This document shows positions 8,362 to 17,152 of a stretch of 64,000 nt of DNA, in pieces (position 1 is the stretch's first letter; every line of letters begins with the position of its first letter). The position numbers were made by a program, and so were the translations under genes. The stretch is from Haliotispira sp965263485 (GTDB lineage: Bacteria; Spirochaetota; Spirochaetia; SP-2023), in assembly GCA_965263485.1 (NCBI GenBank), contig CBDHHO010000004.1, positions 248,001 through 312,000 of the forward strand, in the 5' to 3' direction. The notes beneath the pieces were generated by a model. That model was not told where the DNA came from and did no database searches. It saw nothing but the letters and a program-made list of their open reading frames with translations.

Positions 8362-9449
8362 ACCGGCAAACTCAGCAACAGAAACAGGGTCCCGATCACC
8401 ATCATCAATAGCAGAGCGATGACTTCCACAGACCCACTGAGGAAGCTGAGCAATTTGCTCTGCCCGGAGTTTTCGGCGGTAGGGCTCCGGACGCCCAGCA
8501 GCAGCAAGGCCCCGAGTCCCTTTTTACCGCCGATCACGGCGAAACTGAGCAGAGTCATGGCCAGCATACCCCCCAGTGAGATCCCTGCCACCAGAAAAAT
8601 GGCAATTCCCAGTATCTGGTTCAGCAGGCCAAAGATCAGCAGTGCCGTGCTGATCGGACAGGGGACTAAACCGATACCCAAGGCGAAATACCAAGCAGGT
8701 CTCCCCGCAGGCTGAACAGAATCGCGTGAGTCTGTGTGCGCATGCTCGCAATGGGGATGCCCGTCATGAGAATGAGGCTTGTGCCGGAGGGCATGGCGGT
8801 GGGAGCAGTGATGGCCGCCGCCCCGCAGATGGCCGAAAATGTGGCTCCCCAGATGCCACAGACTCCAGAGCACAATGATCCCGTAGCTGAATATCGACAC
8901 GATGGTCTCGACTCGGCTGCCCTGGCTGAAGGTCAATCCCAGCAGACCATAGCTCAGGAACACTACCAACCCCGCGGACAGACTGTCCACGATATTAATC
9001 AGCACGCTGAGCCACATTCCTTCCTTCAGGGAGGTTTTGCGCGACATAAAATAACTGATGGTAAATAACTTGCCGTGCCCCGGCCCGGCAATGTGCAAAA
9101 AGCCAAATATAATGGAGAAGACGAAACCCAGCAGGTACAAATGCCAAGAATCGCGCCAGCTGAGCTGTCTGATCCGGAGCGCGGTGTCGCTCACCTGTGC
9201 CTGAATGCTGCGCTGCCACTTGAGAAACCAAGGCGGCATGAGCAGCCACTGCTGTAAGCGCCTGCTGAGGCCCTTTGCGGTATTACCCGCCGCACTCCCG
9301 GAAGCCTGGTCTTGCTCGTTTTCTCGTCCGCGCTTAAATGGATCCTGCTGGGCCTCCAGTGCGGCCCCGGCCAGAAAGAGAGGCAGCAGCAGGCAAGGCA
9401 GCAGCAGCCTTGGCAAGCTGCGCGGCCCGGGTTGAGACTTTTGCGACAT
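8358..9449 (-). CDS. NicO/RcnA-type nickel/cobalt transporter
   Basis: 363 aa from the ATG at 9449, with AGGATT six bases upstream and only 8 nt after the previous stop. An N-terminal signal-like segment is followed by six or more membrane helices, including FGFLHIAGPGHGKLF and LVPCPISTALLIFGLL, both characteristic of the NicO family. A histidine-rich cytoplasmic or periplasmic loop (HHCSHRHALRHKPHSHDGHP and beyond) lies between them and likely binds metal. The partner DUF1007 protein directly upstream is the usual companion. Direction of transport (uptake or efflux) cannot be decided. Confidence 0.85.
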   Translation of the reverse strand: MSQKSQPGPRSLPRLLLPCLLLPLFLAGAALEAQQDPFKRGRENEQDQASGSAAGNTAKGLSRRLQQWLLMPPWFLKWQRSIQAQVSDTALRIRQLSWRDSWHLYLLGFVFSIIFGFLHIAGPGHGKLFTISYFMSRKTSLKEGMWLSVLINIVDSLSAGLVVFLSYGLLGLTFSQGSRVETIVSIFSYGIIVLWSLWHLGSHIFGHLRGGGHHCSHRHALRHKPHSHDGHPHCEHAHTDSRDSVQPAGRPAWYFALGIGLVPCPISTALLIFGLLNQILGIAIFLVAGISLGGMLAMTLLSFAVIGGKKGLGALLLLGVRSPTAENSGQSKLLSFLSGSVEVIALLLMMVIGTLFLLLSLPV

Positions 9450-9457
9450 CAAGAATC

Positions 9458-10123
9458 CTAAGAGCCCTTCACGTTTACGGCCCGTACCGGGTAGGGTCCC
9501 CATTGCAGGTTTTGCACCATGAACTCCTGACTGCTGATCGTCACTCCGTTGAAGTTCAACCCCGACTTGGGCAGAGAGTCAAAGGCGATAAAATATTCCT
9601 GATCTTCGAGGAAAATCGCAAATTCTTTGTGCCCGCTCAAAGCCAGCCCCTTCCCCGTAGCCCCCGGAAACGGCACGTAGAATTGGTAGATCATCTTGCC
9701 ATTGTCGATAGAGGCATGGAAATTACGGGCCGTGCCCAGGGGAACCTTTTGGGGCAGGCCGCGCGTGATACTCCGGCCCGACTTGGGCACGACTTCCAGA
9801 AAGTAATTCAGTTCCTTCAGGTGAACGAAGGCTTGAGAGTAAACGCTTTCTTCTTCTGCTGTATTGATTTTACCATTCCGGTCGCGATCGAAATCCAGTA
9901 CCATCTGGGAGCTGTAGATCTGATCAAAGATCCAGCTCACACTGGTGCCTTCCAGATAGCGGCCGTCCGGAGAAACCCGGGGCTCAAGCACTCCGTCGAT
10001 AAACACGTGGGGGTGCGCGGCCAATCGGCTGTTTCCCAGCAATAAAGATCCCAGCAGTAGCAGACCCGCCGCGCTGCCGGGCCAAAATCCGGGCCAAGGA
10101 CTCTCTCGCAACGTGTCCGACAT
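9458..10123 (-). CDS. DUF1007 periplasmic protein, partner of NicO transporter
   Basis: 221 aa from the ATG at 10123 preceded by GAGGAAGAG. A signal peptide ends near RLAAHPHVFID; the HPHVF motif right after cleavage is characteristic of DUF1007 proteins. The protein contains an EF-hand-like loop DFDRDRNGKINTAEEE, which may bind calcium or another divalent cation. Its stop lies 8 nt before the NicO start, forming an operon DUF1007-nicO-rsmG. A metal-delivery role for the transporter is inferred from this repeated association. Confidence 0.8.
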   Translation of the reverse strand: MSDTLRESPWPGFWPGSAAGLLLLGSLLLGNSRLAAHPHVFIDGVLEPRVSPDGRYLEGTSVSWIFDQIYSSQMVLDFDRDRNGKINTAEEESVYSQAFVHLKELNYFLEVVPKSGRSITRGLPQKVPLGTARNFHASIDNGKMIYQFYVPFPGATGKGLALSGHKEFAIFLEDQEYFIAFDSLPKSGLNFNGVTISSQEFMVQNLQWGPYPVRAVNVKGS

Positions 10124-10470
10124 TCTTTGCTCTCTTCCTCTCATTTTGTCGCTACGGAGGCAGGCTGCCATGATATTTCGCCGCAGCCCCAGACTCAAGG
10201 GGTAAAATTCCGATTGCTCCCGCGCGTCAAATTTTCCAAGCATCACGCGAAATTTATATGAATTCCGCGTGTGCATCGCCCAAAAATTGGGATATGAAGG
10301 CAAAAAGAATTGCCCTGATCTGACCAAAACAATATAATCCGACAGCTATTAACACATAAGAGAGCCTCTAAAAATTCGCTTTTGACGCCGAGTGAAGGGT
10401 CTCTGATGAGAGTCGACATGAATTGGCAGGATACTTTGCTATTAGGATGCCTCTAATAAGGAACCAGACT
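10124..10470. other. Divergent intergenic region
   Basis: No gene seen. It separates the leftward metal-transport operon from the rightward NYN gene. It contains a promoter for the NYN gene (10310-10338) and a single left-type repeat end (AGAGCCTCTAAAAATTC, 10361-10377) between that promoter and the start codon. Confidence 0.6.
10310..10338 (+). promoter_or_regulatory. Sigma70-type promoter upstream of NYN gene
   Basis: TTGCCC at 10310-10315, 17-nt spacer, perfect TATAAT at 10333-10338. Predicted start about 10345, giving a 5' leader of about 125 nt that includes a repeat-family end. Confidence 0.6.
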
Positions 10471-11085
10471 ATGACTAAGACGGTCACAATTGTAGATGGT
10501 GGTTACTTCAAGAAGGTGGTGGTCACCGAACACAAACTGGCACACCGACAGTATACCGACTTCCTCTACGAGAACATTCGCTCCTGCGAGGACGAAGACG
10601 AGGCTCAGATACGTATTCTGTACTACGACTGTCTGCGCTATGAGGGCGAGCAGCAAATGCCGATCTCGGGTGAGAGCAAGCGCTTCTATGGCAACGCCAC
10701 CGAGTTTGACGGCCTGGGTTCCTATGACCTGATGGCCATTCGGCTGGGCGAGCTGCGCTTCCGCGGCTTCATCTTGCGGCAGCAGAACAGCGATATTTTC
10801 AATCGTCCCTTAAGCGATGGGGATTTCCTGCCCAGCTTTGAACAGAAGGGCGTAGATATGCGTATTGGACTGGACATCTCCCATTATTCGGAGAAACGTC
10901 TGGTAGACCGCATTATTCTGATCAGCAACGATACCGATTGCATTCCGGCCATGAAAGAGGCCCGCAAAAACGGTGTGCAGGTCGTTGTGGTTGAATTTGA
11001 GGGTCAGAATCTGCACCGCGATTTGATTAAGCACAGTGATTTTGTGAGGCCGCGCGAAGTTATTGGGCCGGATTTGAACTGGTAA
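10471..11085 (+). CDS. NYN-domain protein (LabA/DUF88-like)
   Basis: 204 aa from the ATG at 10471, with AAGGA upstream. The fold is of the PIN-like NYN family, predicted RNA-processing nucleases. The acidic residues expected at the active site are visible: IVDGGYF at the N-terminus, KGVDMRIGLDI in the middle, and ISNDTDCIPAM, followed by a GVQVVVVEF strand. The target is unknown. The stop TAA is immediately followed by a repeat-family end (AAGGGACCTCTAAAATTC). Confidence 0.8.
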   Translation: MTKTVTIVDGGYFKKVVVTEHKLAHRQYTDFLYENIRSCEDEDEAQIRILYYDCLRYEGEQQMPISGESKRFYGNATEFDGLGSYDLMAIRLGELRFRGFILRQQNSDIFNRPLSDGDFLPSFEQKGVDMRIGLDISHYSEKRLVDRIILISNDTDCIPAMKEARKNGVQVVVVEFEGQNLHRDLIKHSDFVRPREVIGPDLNW

Positions 11086-11087
11086 AA

Positions 11088-11184
11088 GGGACCTCTAAAA
11101 TTCTCCAGTACAGAAAGATGCTGCTCCAGCTCGCTCTTTTGAAACGAACAGCTTGGCAAGAAGAGCGAATTTTTAAAGGTGCCC
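11088..11184. mobile_element. Short non-autonomous repeat element (97 bp)
   Basis: Left end GGGACCTCTAAAATTC and right end GAATTTTTAAAGGTGCCC are degraded family termini. The interior shares CTCGCTCTTTTGAAACGAACAGCTT with the 164-bp copies elsewhere (match of 20+ bases; see 62853-63016). No target duplication is preserved. It follows the NYN stop and contains the apparent start codon of the next gene. Confidence 0.75.
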
Positions 11185-11861
11185 TTTGCCTGCCGGTCGC
11201 CTTGATCGTTTTGACCATGTTCGGCTGCGGCCTGCCGGACAGCCCCCCCATTCCCGATGCTCCGATTTCCATCGACAACAATGATAATGACAATACCCTG
11301 TCTTTTGCCGCTCCGGCGGACAGTAAAATCGATCGCTACATTATCTGGTACAAGATCTATCCCTACCTGACCAGAACCCAAACGACAGACTTGGTAAGCG
11401 CTGATAACCGTTACTTCGATGATTTGAACACCCGTAGTGCCAGCGATATCCGCAAAAGGGGCTTTCACGAACTGCGACTCAGTGCCAATCCCGATAGCGG
11501 CTATTATTTTCAGGGACTTGAGAGCGGCGAGAGAGCGTTCATCATGCGGAATCCGGACACTGCCACGGACACTGCCAATTATATTACGGTTAGGATAGGA
11601 GATGAGGTCCACAATGTGCGACGCAACGTGGCCACGTCAGCGGTGGACAATTCTCGCAAACCCTTTCGCCGTAAGTTCAGCCTGGACGATGATGCCGATC
11701 TGCGCAGCAGGCGCAGTAGTTTTCAGAACACCGGGGAGGGCTTTGCCGTGGCGTTTCTGGCCCAATCGGCCTACGTGGACAGCGCAGAGCTGGAATTTGT
11801 CCATAGCGAGCTGACGGCACTGGGTACCATGTATTCGCCTGACGGTTTTAGCAACGATTAA
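11118..11861 (+). CDS. Putative lipoprotein, unknown function
   Basis: 247 aa as read. A hydrophobic stretch LPVALIVLTMFGC ends in a lipobox with Cys about 37, so membrane anchoring is likely. The mature part is polar and I recognise no domain. The only in-frame ATG before the hydrophobic segment lies inside the repeat element 11088-11184, so the first 20 or so residues are repeat-encoded and the native start was probably lost or is a non-ATG codon near 11184. AGAAAG lies directly before the ATG, which is poor spacing. The stop TAA is followed at once by a GGGCACCTATA end remnant. Confidence 0.6.
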   Translation: MLLQLALLKRTAWQEERIFKGALCLPVALIVLTMFGCGLPDSPPIPDAPISIDNNDNDNTLSFAAPADSKIDRYIIWYKIYPYLTRTQTTDLVSADNRYFDDLNTRSASDIRKRGFHELRLSANPDSGYYFQGLESGERAFIMRNPDTATDTANYITVRIGDEVHNVRRNVATSAVDNSRKPFRRKFSLDDDADLRSRRSSFQNTGEGFAVAFLAQSAYVDSAELEFVHSELTALGTMYSPDGFSND

Positions 11862-11876
11862 GGGCACCTATAGCGC

Positions 11877-12641
11877 ATGACCAATTACGTTGAACTGGCG
11901 CAGAACATCGCCACAGCTCTGGGCAAACTCCCCGAAGTCCGAGCTATCATTTCGGAAAATTCCCTTTCGGAATTTGACCATGCCCACCCTTACATGTCCA
12001 TCAATCTGAATATTTACTATGCGGAGGGCGGGGCACCGCAGCCCGAAGAGCGCCGTCATGTGCTCGAGGACTTTGACGTTGAGATTTCCAATGAAACGCG
12101 CAGCCGTACCTATGCCCATATTACCGGGGTGCCCTTAGAGTTGCGTTGCATTGATCAGCGCAGCCTCGACTACCTGATAAAGCACTTGGATGCTGCCAAC
12201 TGGATCGCATACGAGAAGAATACCGAGATCTTTTACAGCATCCTGAACGGTAGCATTCTGATCCATAAGGACGATTCGCTGCAACAGATGAGGGAGTTCC
12301 TGAGCGATCCTCCCGAACAGATGTGGATCAATTTGAAGAGCTATGCGGTGAGCCGCATGACTTTGGATCTGGGACTGCTCGAAGATGCCCTGGCCCACCA
12401 CGACCGGGTTCTGACTTTGCAGGCTCAGGGGCGCTTTCTGGAAGCCCTGCTGCAGGTGCTGTTCCTCAGCAACAAGCAATTCACACCGCCGCTGCGCTTG
12501 CAGCAGCTCGAACTGGAACAGCTGAGTCTGCTGCCCTTCGATTTCGCCCGGCGCTTTGACGAATTCCTTGATCTGCACCTGGACCCGACCCAGCGCCTGG
12601 AGATCTCCCTGCAACTGGCCACAGACGCTACTCTGCTTTAG
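11877..12641 (+). CDS. Unassigned protein, possibly a degenerate nucleotidyltransferase
   Basis: 254 aa, starting 15 nt after the lipoprotein stop. The N-terminus (VRAIISENSLSEFDHAHPYMSINLNIYYAEG) is laid out like the strand-turn-strand of small nucleotidyltransferases, but the GS motif and the usual DxD pair are not clear, so an inactive or divergent member is only a guess. The C-terminal half is helical and Leu/Gln-rich. No strong ribosome binding site. The stop TAG forms part of a repeat end (TAGGGAAGCTCTAAAAAT). Confidence 0.5.
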   Translation: MTNYVELAQNIATALGKLPEVRAIISENSLSEFDHAHPYMSINLNIYYAEGGAPQPEERRHVLEDFDVEISNETRSRTYAHITGVPLELRCIDQRSLDYLIKHLDAANWIAYEKNTEIFYSILNGSILIHKDDSLQQMREFLSDPPEQMWINLKSYAVSRMTLDLGLLEDALAHHDRVLTLQAQGRFLEALLQVLFLSNKQFTPPLRLQQLELEQLSLLPFDFARRFDEFLDLHLDPTQRLEISLQLATDATLL

Positions 12642-12710
12642 GGAAGCTCTAAAAATGGTATCGCTTCGCGAATATTGTTATACCGTACTTTGACTCGATG
12701 TTATAAGATG

Positions 12711-13496
12711 ATGGAATATCCCGCAGCTTCTGAATGGCTGGTGATTGACTTGGGCGGTTCGGTAATCGCTCCTTCCAATTGTGAGGGCCCGGATGCGGCC
12801 TTTACTGCGGAAATCTTGCGCTTTCTGCATGGCTGGCTGTGCCGGCCCGGTGAGAGCCGGATGCGATGCCTGGGACTGGTAATCGGCGGCGGCGCGGCGG
12901 CGCGCCGCTATCAGCAAGGCATTGGCGCGGCCTCTTGCGACCAAGATCCGGTGCCAAACGAGGGGCTGGACTGGCTGGGCATTCGTGCCACACATCTGAA
13001 CGGTGAGTACGTCCGGCTGCTGGCTGTCGGTCTGAAGGATGAAGCGGGTCGCAGTCTGGTAACTCAGCCGCTGCTGCATCGCTACGATCGGTTGCCGCCT
13101 CCTGCGCGGCTGGGCCGTATAGTGGTGGGTGGCGGCTGGAAGCCGGGCTTTTCCACAGACTATGATGCGGTGCTGCTCGCCGAGCACGTGGGGGCAAAAC
13201 GCCTGCTGTGCCTCTCGAATATTGCCCAAATCTACGATGACGATCCGGCTCGCAATCCTGAGGCCCGGCCTTTGGCCGAGCTGGACTGGAACAGATACCA
13301 GCAGATGGTCGGCAGCGAATGGCAGCCGGGACGTTCGCTGCCTTTTGACCCGGTGGCTAGCAGTCATGCGGCCCAGATCGGGCTGGAACTGATCTTTGCC
13401 GATGGGCGCAACTTGGCAAATCTAGACTTGATCCTGAGCGGAGCAGCCTTTACCGGAACTGTGCTGCGGGGTTCTTCTGCTGCTGTTTGCCCATAA
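12711..13496 (+). CDS. pyrH: UMP kinase, archaeal-type amino-acid-kinase fold
   Basis: 261 aa (an adjacent ATG at 12708 is equally possible). It would phosphorylate UMP to UDP in pyrimidine nucleotide synthesis. Motifs: VIDLGGSVIAP (phosphate-binding Gly loop), LVIGGGAAARRY, DWLGIRATHLNGEYVR, GGWKPGFSTDYDAVLLAEHVGA and SNIAQIYDDDPARNP. The pattern of IRAT followed by a threonine/tyrosine-Asp segment matches archaeal UMPK more than E. coli PyrH. The start region contains a repeat-family end (12641-12670), so the gene's own leader is short. It ends within a strong terminator hairpin. Confidence 0.7.
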   Translation: MEYPAASEWLVIDLGGSVIAPSNCEGPDAAFTAEILRFLHGWLCRPGESRMRCLGLVIGGGAAARRYQQGIGAASCDQDPVPNEGLDWLGIRATHLNGEYVRLLAVGLKDEAGRSLVTQPLLHRYDRLPPPARLGRIVVGGGWKPGFSTDYDAVLLAEHVGAKRLLCLSNIAQIYDDDPARNPEARPLAELDWNRYQQMVGSEWQPGRSLPFDPVASSHAAQIGLELIFADGRNLANLDLILSGAAFTGTVLRGSSAAVCP

Positions 13497-13526
13497 GCCT
13501 AGCACCGACTTTCCGGTGCCAGGCTT
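13495..13526. terminator. Bidirectional rho-independent terminator
   Basis: AAGCCT-a-GCACCG pairs with CGGTGC-c-AGGCTT around a 6-nt loop (13508-13513). The hairpin overlaps the UMP kinase stop codon and faces the convergent gene ending at 13568, so it can serve both. Confidence 0.75.
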
Positions 13527-13567
13527 TATGGAAACCTCTTAAGGGTACCTCTAAAAATTCACGGGTA

Positions 13568-14935
13568 TTACCCACTCTTATGCAACTGGAGCTGCAACTG
13601 CGCCTCTAGTTCCGGGTCGGAAATGGATGTGACACGACCCTCTTCGTATTGCCGGTCGATCCAGTCCTTGATGGCCAGTACCAGAGCTGCCGTCTTACTG
13701 CGCTGTGCCTCATCCAGTTCGGGGTGCTGCTGCTGCAGCCAGTGCGCCACGCCGCTGGCTCCTGATGTGTTAGAAATGGCCACGGCTACCGGACGCTTGA
13801 GCAGCGACTCCGTATTAAAAATATTGTAAATTTCCTCGTTCTTGAGGATGCCATCGGCGTGGATACCGGCACGGGTGATGTTAAAGTCCGAACCGACATA
13901 GGGAGTGCGCGGCGGGATGGCGTAGCCCAGCTCCCTTTCGTAGTAGCGGGCAATTTCGGTGATGATCGTGCTGTCCATGCCGTCCAGGGTGCCGCGCAGT
14001 TGGGCATACTCAAAGACCATTGCCTCCAGCGGGCAGTTGCCGGTGCGCTCGCCGATGCCCAGCAGCGAACAGTTGACCGCCGCCGCACCATAGAGCCAGG
14101 CGGCACTGGCGTTGGGCACAGCCCGGTAGAAGTCGTTGTGACCGTGCCATTCAAGCTGCCCGCTGGGGAAGCCGGCATGGTGCAGCAGTCCGTAGATAAT
14201 GCCCCCTACACTGCGCGGAATCGCCACACCCGGGGTGCTGATGCCGTAACCCATAGTGTCGCAGACCCTCAGTTTGATCGAAATACCGGCCTGTTGGGAT
14301 AGTTTGCGCAGCTCAATCGCAAAGGGGATCACAAAGCCGTAGATGTCGGCGCGGGTGATATCTTCTAGGTGGCAGCGCACTTTGATGCCCAGCTCCAGTG
14401 CCATTCTGACGATGCCGAGATAGTGTTCCAGCGCCTCGCTGCGCTTCATCCTGAGTTTTTTAAAGATGTGGTAGTCCGAGCAGGAAACCAGGATTCCGGT
14501 CTCCTGAATCTGCATGTCTTTGACCAGTTGGAAGTCTTTTTCCGAGGCCCGGATCCAACTGGTGATTTCGGGAAAATCATAGCCCAGGGCGCGACAGGCT
14601 TCAACGGCTGCGCGGTCCCGCTTGCTGTACAGGAAAAATTCGGACTGCCGGATCAGACCCTTCGGACCGCCCAGACGGTGGAGAAAGGTGAAGAGCTGTA
14701 CAATCTGTTCTTCAGTGTAGGGCATCCGCGACTGCTGACCGTCGCGGAAGGTGGTGTCGGTGATCCATATCTCATCGGGCATATGGATCGGCACAACCCG
14801 GTGGTTAAACGCGATGCGCGGAACTTCGACATAGGGGAAGTGCTCTCGGTAGAGCTGTGGTTCATCGATGTCCTGCAGGGCGTATTCAAAATTCCGGGCT
14901 TCCAATAAATTGCTGCGTTTGGTTAATTCCAGCAT
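13568..14935 (-). CDS. Re-citrate synthase-like / HMGL-family acyl transferase
   Basis: 455 aa from the ATG at 14935 with AAGGAGAG and good spacing. The start MLELTKRSNLLEARNFEYAL and the TTFRDGQQSR motif (metal and 2-oxoacid site), HLEDITRAD, LEWHGHNDF (metal-binding His pair) and SDFNITRAGIHADG identify the isopropylmalate/homocitrate synthase superfamily. The overall sequence resembles the clade containing the Re-citrate synthase of Clostridium kluyveri, which condenses oxaloacetate and acetyl-CoA. A 2-isopropylmalate synthase role is the alternative; no leucine genes are nearby. The gene is often mis-annotated in databases. Confidence 0.75.
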   Translation of the reverse strand: MLELTKRSNLLEARNFEYALQDIDEPQLYREHFPYVEVPRIAFNHRVVPIHMPDEIWITDTTFRDGQQSRMPYTEEQIVQLFTFLHRLGGPKGLIRQSEFFLYSKRDRAAVEACRALGYDFPEITSWIRASEKDFQLVKDMQIQETGILVSCSDYHIFKKLRMKRSEALEHYLGIVRMALELGIKVRCHLEDITRADIYGFVIPFAIELRKLSQQAGISIKLRVCDTMGYGISTPGVAIPRSVGGIIYGLLHHAGFPSGQLEWHGHNDFYRAVPNASAAWLYGAAAVNCSLLGIGERTGNCPLEAMVFEYAQLRGTLDGMDSTIITEIARYYERELGYAIPPRTPYVGSDFNITRAGIHADGILKNEEIYNIFNTESLLKRPVAVAISNTSGASGVAHWLQQQHPELDEAQRSKTAALVLAIKDWIDRQYEEGRVTSISDPELEAQLQLQLHKSG

Positions 14936-15086
14936 GGATTCGCTCTCCTTCAAAATTCCGAGGACCATCATATAGCGATGCTGAGGGGAAGTGAAGCACC
15001 CTTCTTGTATCCGGGGTCCCACAAGGCCGGCCCCGAACCCCCGAATAGCGGGGGAAACAGCGGCAAAAAACCGCTGTGGCGGCTGC

Positions 15087-16031
15087 TCAGACAGCTTGCC
15101 TTTGCAGCAGACAGAAGTACAGCGGCCCGCTACCGGGATGGCGCAGCTGGCGGTCCGGCAGGATGCTGTAGCCGATGAAATCGGCCCGGTTTGAAGCTGT
15201 CCCACCAGGATCCGAATCGCCACTCAAGGTATAGAGCTGCTCAAAGTGCCAGTCCGGGTAGTCCTGCGGCGCAAAGCAGCCGCCGGGCACGGCAACACCC
15301 AGGCCGCGCCCGCTGCGCTTGCGCAGGGCCTTTGCCACCACAGCAGCATTTTCCAGCGGCGAGAGGGCACAGGTGGCGTAAAGCAGTACGCCACCCGGTG
15401 CCAGACAGTCCAGCCCGGCACAGAGCAGAGCCAGCTGAGTCCGGGCGTTGCGCTTGCTGCGCGAAGAGCGCCACCGGGCCAGCAGTTCGGGCTTTTGCAG
15501 AACATGGCTTTCCGAAGAGCAGGGGGCATCCAGCAGGATGGCATCGAATAAGAGCCCGGCGGCCTTGTGCCGCAGGGCCAGCTGGCAGGCATCGGCCCGT
15601 TGCAGCTGAACCTGTTGCCGCAAGGCTTCGGGCAGCAGAGCTTTCTGCTGCTGTAAGCGCGCAAAGCGCGCACCCGATATTTCACTGGCCAGCAGCTCCA
15701 CAGTCTGACTGCCACCCCCGGCAGCCTGATGACATGACTGTTGCAAGAGCAAGAGGCCCAGCATCTTGCCGCCGGGGGCGGCGCACATGTCCCAGAGCCG
15801 CAGTGCGGGTTTTCCGATTGCTGAGAGCTGCCGGACCAAAAGCCGACTCAGCAGGAGGGAGGCCGGATCAAGGCGGTAACTGCCGTTCAGACCCAGTCTC
15901 CTCAAGTCAAATTGCGGCCTGCGCGCGCGCAGCGCAGCGCGCAGGCCGGGCCATCGCTCGGCAAAACATGCACTGTAGTATTGTTCAAAGGTCTGGCTGC
16001 TTTGCTCCCTGTGTCTGCCCATTGCTGCCAT
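15087..16031 (-). CDS. RNA m5C methyltransferase (RsmB/RsmF family)
   Basis: 314 aa. It transfers methyl from SAM to C5 of cytosine in rRNA or tRNA. The SAM loop DMCAAPGGKMLGL, the DAPCSSE motif with one catalytic cysteine and LYATCALSPLEN with the second are all visible. There is no N-terminal NusB domain and no PUA tail, so it is a short member; the exact substrate cannot be assigned. It starts 6 nt after the asd stop, and ATGs at 16031 and 16022 are both possible. Confidence 0.82.
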   Translation of the reverse strand: MAAMGRHREQSSQTFEQYYSACFAERWPGLRAALRARRPQFDLRRLGLNGSYRLDPASLLLSRLLVRQLSAIGKPALRLWDMCAAPGGKMLGLLLLQQSCHQAAGGGSQTVELLASEISGARFARLQQQKALLPEALRQQVQLQRADACQLALRHKAAGLLFDAILLDAPCSSESHVLQKPELLARWRSSRSKRNARTQLALLCAGLDCLAPGGVLLYATCALSPLENAAVVAKALRKRSGRGLGVAVPGGCFAPQDYPDWHFEQLYTLSGDSDPGGTASNRADFIGYSILPDRQLRHPGSGPLYFCLLQRQAV

Positions 16032-16037
16032 TTGGGC

Positions 16038-17072
16038 TCAGGAAGATCTTTGAAGCGGCCATTCCAGGCCCTGGGTCAGGCAGAAAATCTCGTAGGCGTT
16101 GAGTGCGGCCCCGCGCAGCAACTGGTCGCCGGAGACAAAAAAATCCAGCCCGCTCTTACCGTGGATCAGGCTGTGACGCAAACGCCCCACTTCGACATCG
16201 TAGCGTCCGGAACTGGAGAGCGGCATCGGATAAGCCCGGCCGGTGTGCCGCAGCTCGGTAAGACACAGGCCCGGCATCTGTTGCCACAGTTCGCGCACTT
16301 CTGCCAACTCGGCCTCGCGCAGCAGTTTGACGCTGATCGCCTCGGCGTGCGAGCGCAGAGTGGGGACCCGCACGCAAGTGGCCGCCACCGGCAGTTCCGG
16401 CCGCCCTAAAATCTTGCGCAGCTCCCAGCTTGCCTTCATTTCTTCCCTGGTGTAGCCGTTGCTTTGAAAGGCATCGATGTGTGGTACAACGTTGTAGGCC
16501 AGGTTGTACTGGAAGAACTCGCTCCCGTCATCGCGTCCATAGCCTTGGAAATCACGGCTCTTGCGCTGTAATTCGGCCATGGCTGGGGCCCCGGCTCCGC
16601 TGGCGGCCTGGTAAGTGGCCAGCTGCACATGCTCTAGCCCGATATGCCGGTCAAGCGGAGCCAGTGCCATCAGAGCGATGGCGCTGGAGCAGTTGGGATT
16701 GGCCAGCAAAGTCTGGCCCCGGTATTGCTGAGCGTTGATTGCCGGTATGAGAAGGGGAACATCCGCTTCATGGCGCAGGGCCGAAGAGCTGTCGATGACG
16801 ATGCTCGCACTGCTGAGAGTGCGGGCATGCCGCTGCGAAAAAGCAGCGGGAACACACAAAAAGACCACATCCATCGCGCTCAAAGCTTCGGTGGCAAACT
16901 CGGCTACCGGCAGCTCACGGCCCCGGAAAGAGCGAGTAGAGCCTGCCGACCGCGCCGAACCGTAGAGGCTCAGCTCCACATGAGCGGGTGCGTGCTGTTC
17001 AAACAAATCCAGCAGGGTGGAGCCAACCGCACCGCTGATTCCGACAATCGCAACCCGAATACTGGTGTTCAA
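16038..17072 (-). CDS. asd: Aspartate-semialdehyde dehydrogenase
   Basis: 344 aa. It reduces aspartyl phosphate to the semialdehyde for lysine/diaminopimelate, threonine and methionine synthesis. It shows the NADP-binding VAIVGISGAVGSTL, the catalytic cysteine in NPNCSS (about 131), YQAASGAGAPAM, and the substrate-binding RVPTLRSHAEAISV. The start codon is TTG with AAGGAT upstream. It is followed by the m5C methyltransferase with 6 nt spacing. Confidence 0.92.
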   Translation of the reverse strand: MNTSIRVAIVGISGAVGSTLLDLFEQHAPAHVELSLYGSARSAGSTRSFRGRELPVAEFATEALSAMDVVFLCVPAAFSQRHARTLSSASIVIDSSSALRHEADVPLLIPAINAQQYRGQTLLANPNCSSAIALMALAPLDRHIGLEHVQLATYQAASGAGAPAMAELQRKSRDFQGYGRDDGSEFFQYNLAYNVVPHIDAFQSNGYTREEMKASWELRKILGRPELPVAATCVRVPTLRSHAEAISVKLLREAELAEVRELWQQMPGLCLTELRHTGRAYPMPLSSSGRYDVEVGRLRHSLIHGKSGLDFFVSGDQLLRGAALNAYEIFCLTQGLEWPLQRSS

Positions 17073-17152
17073 AAATCTATCCTTTCATTTCGCCTTCCGG
17101 CGCCCAAAGCGGGAAGTGCCGTGGGCTTTCAGTCTGTTTTGCGGCCGCTGTT

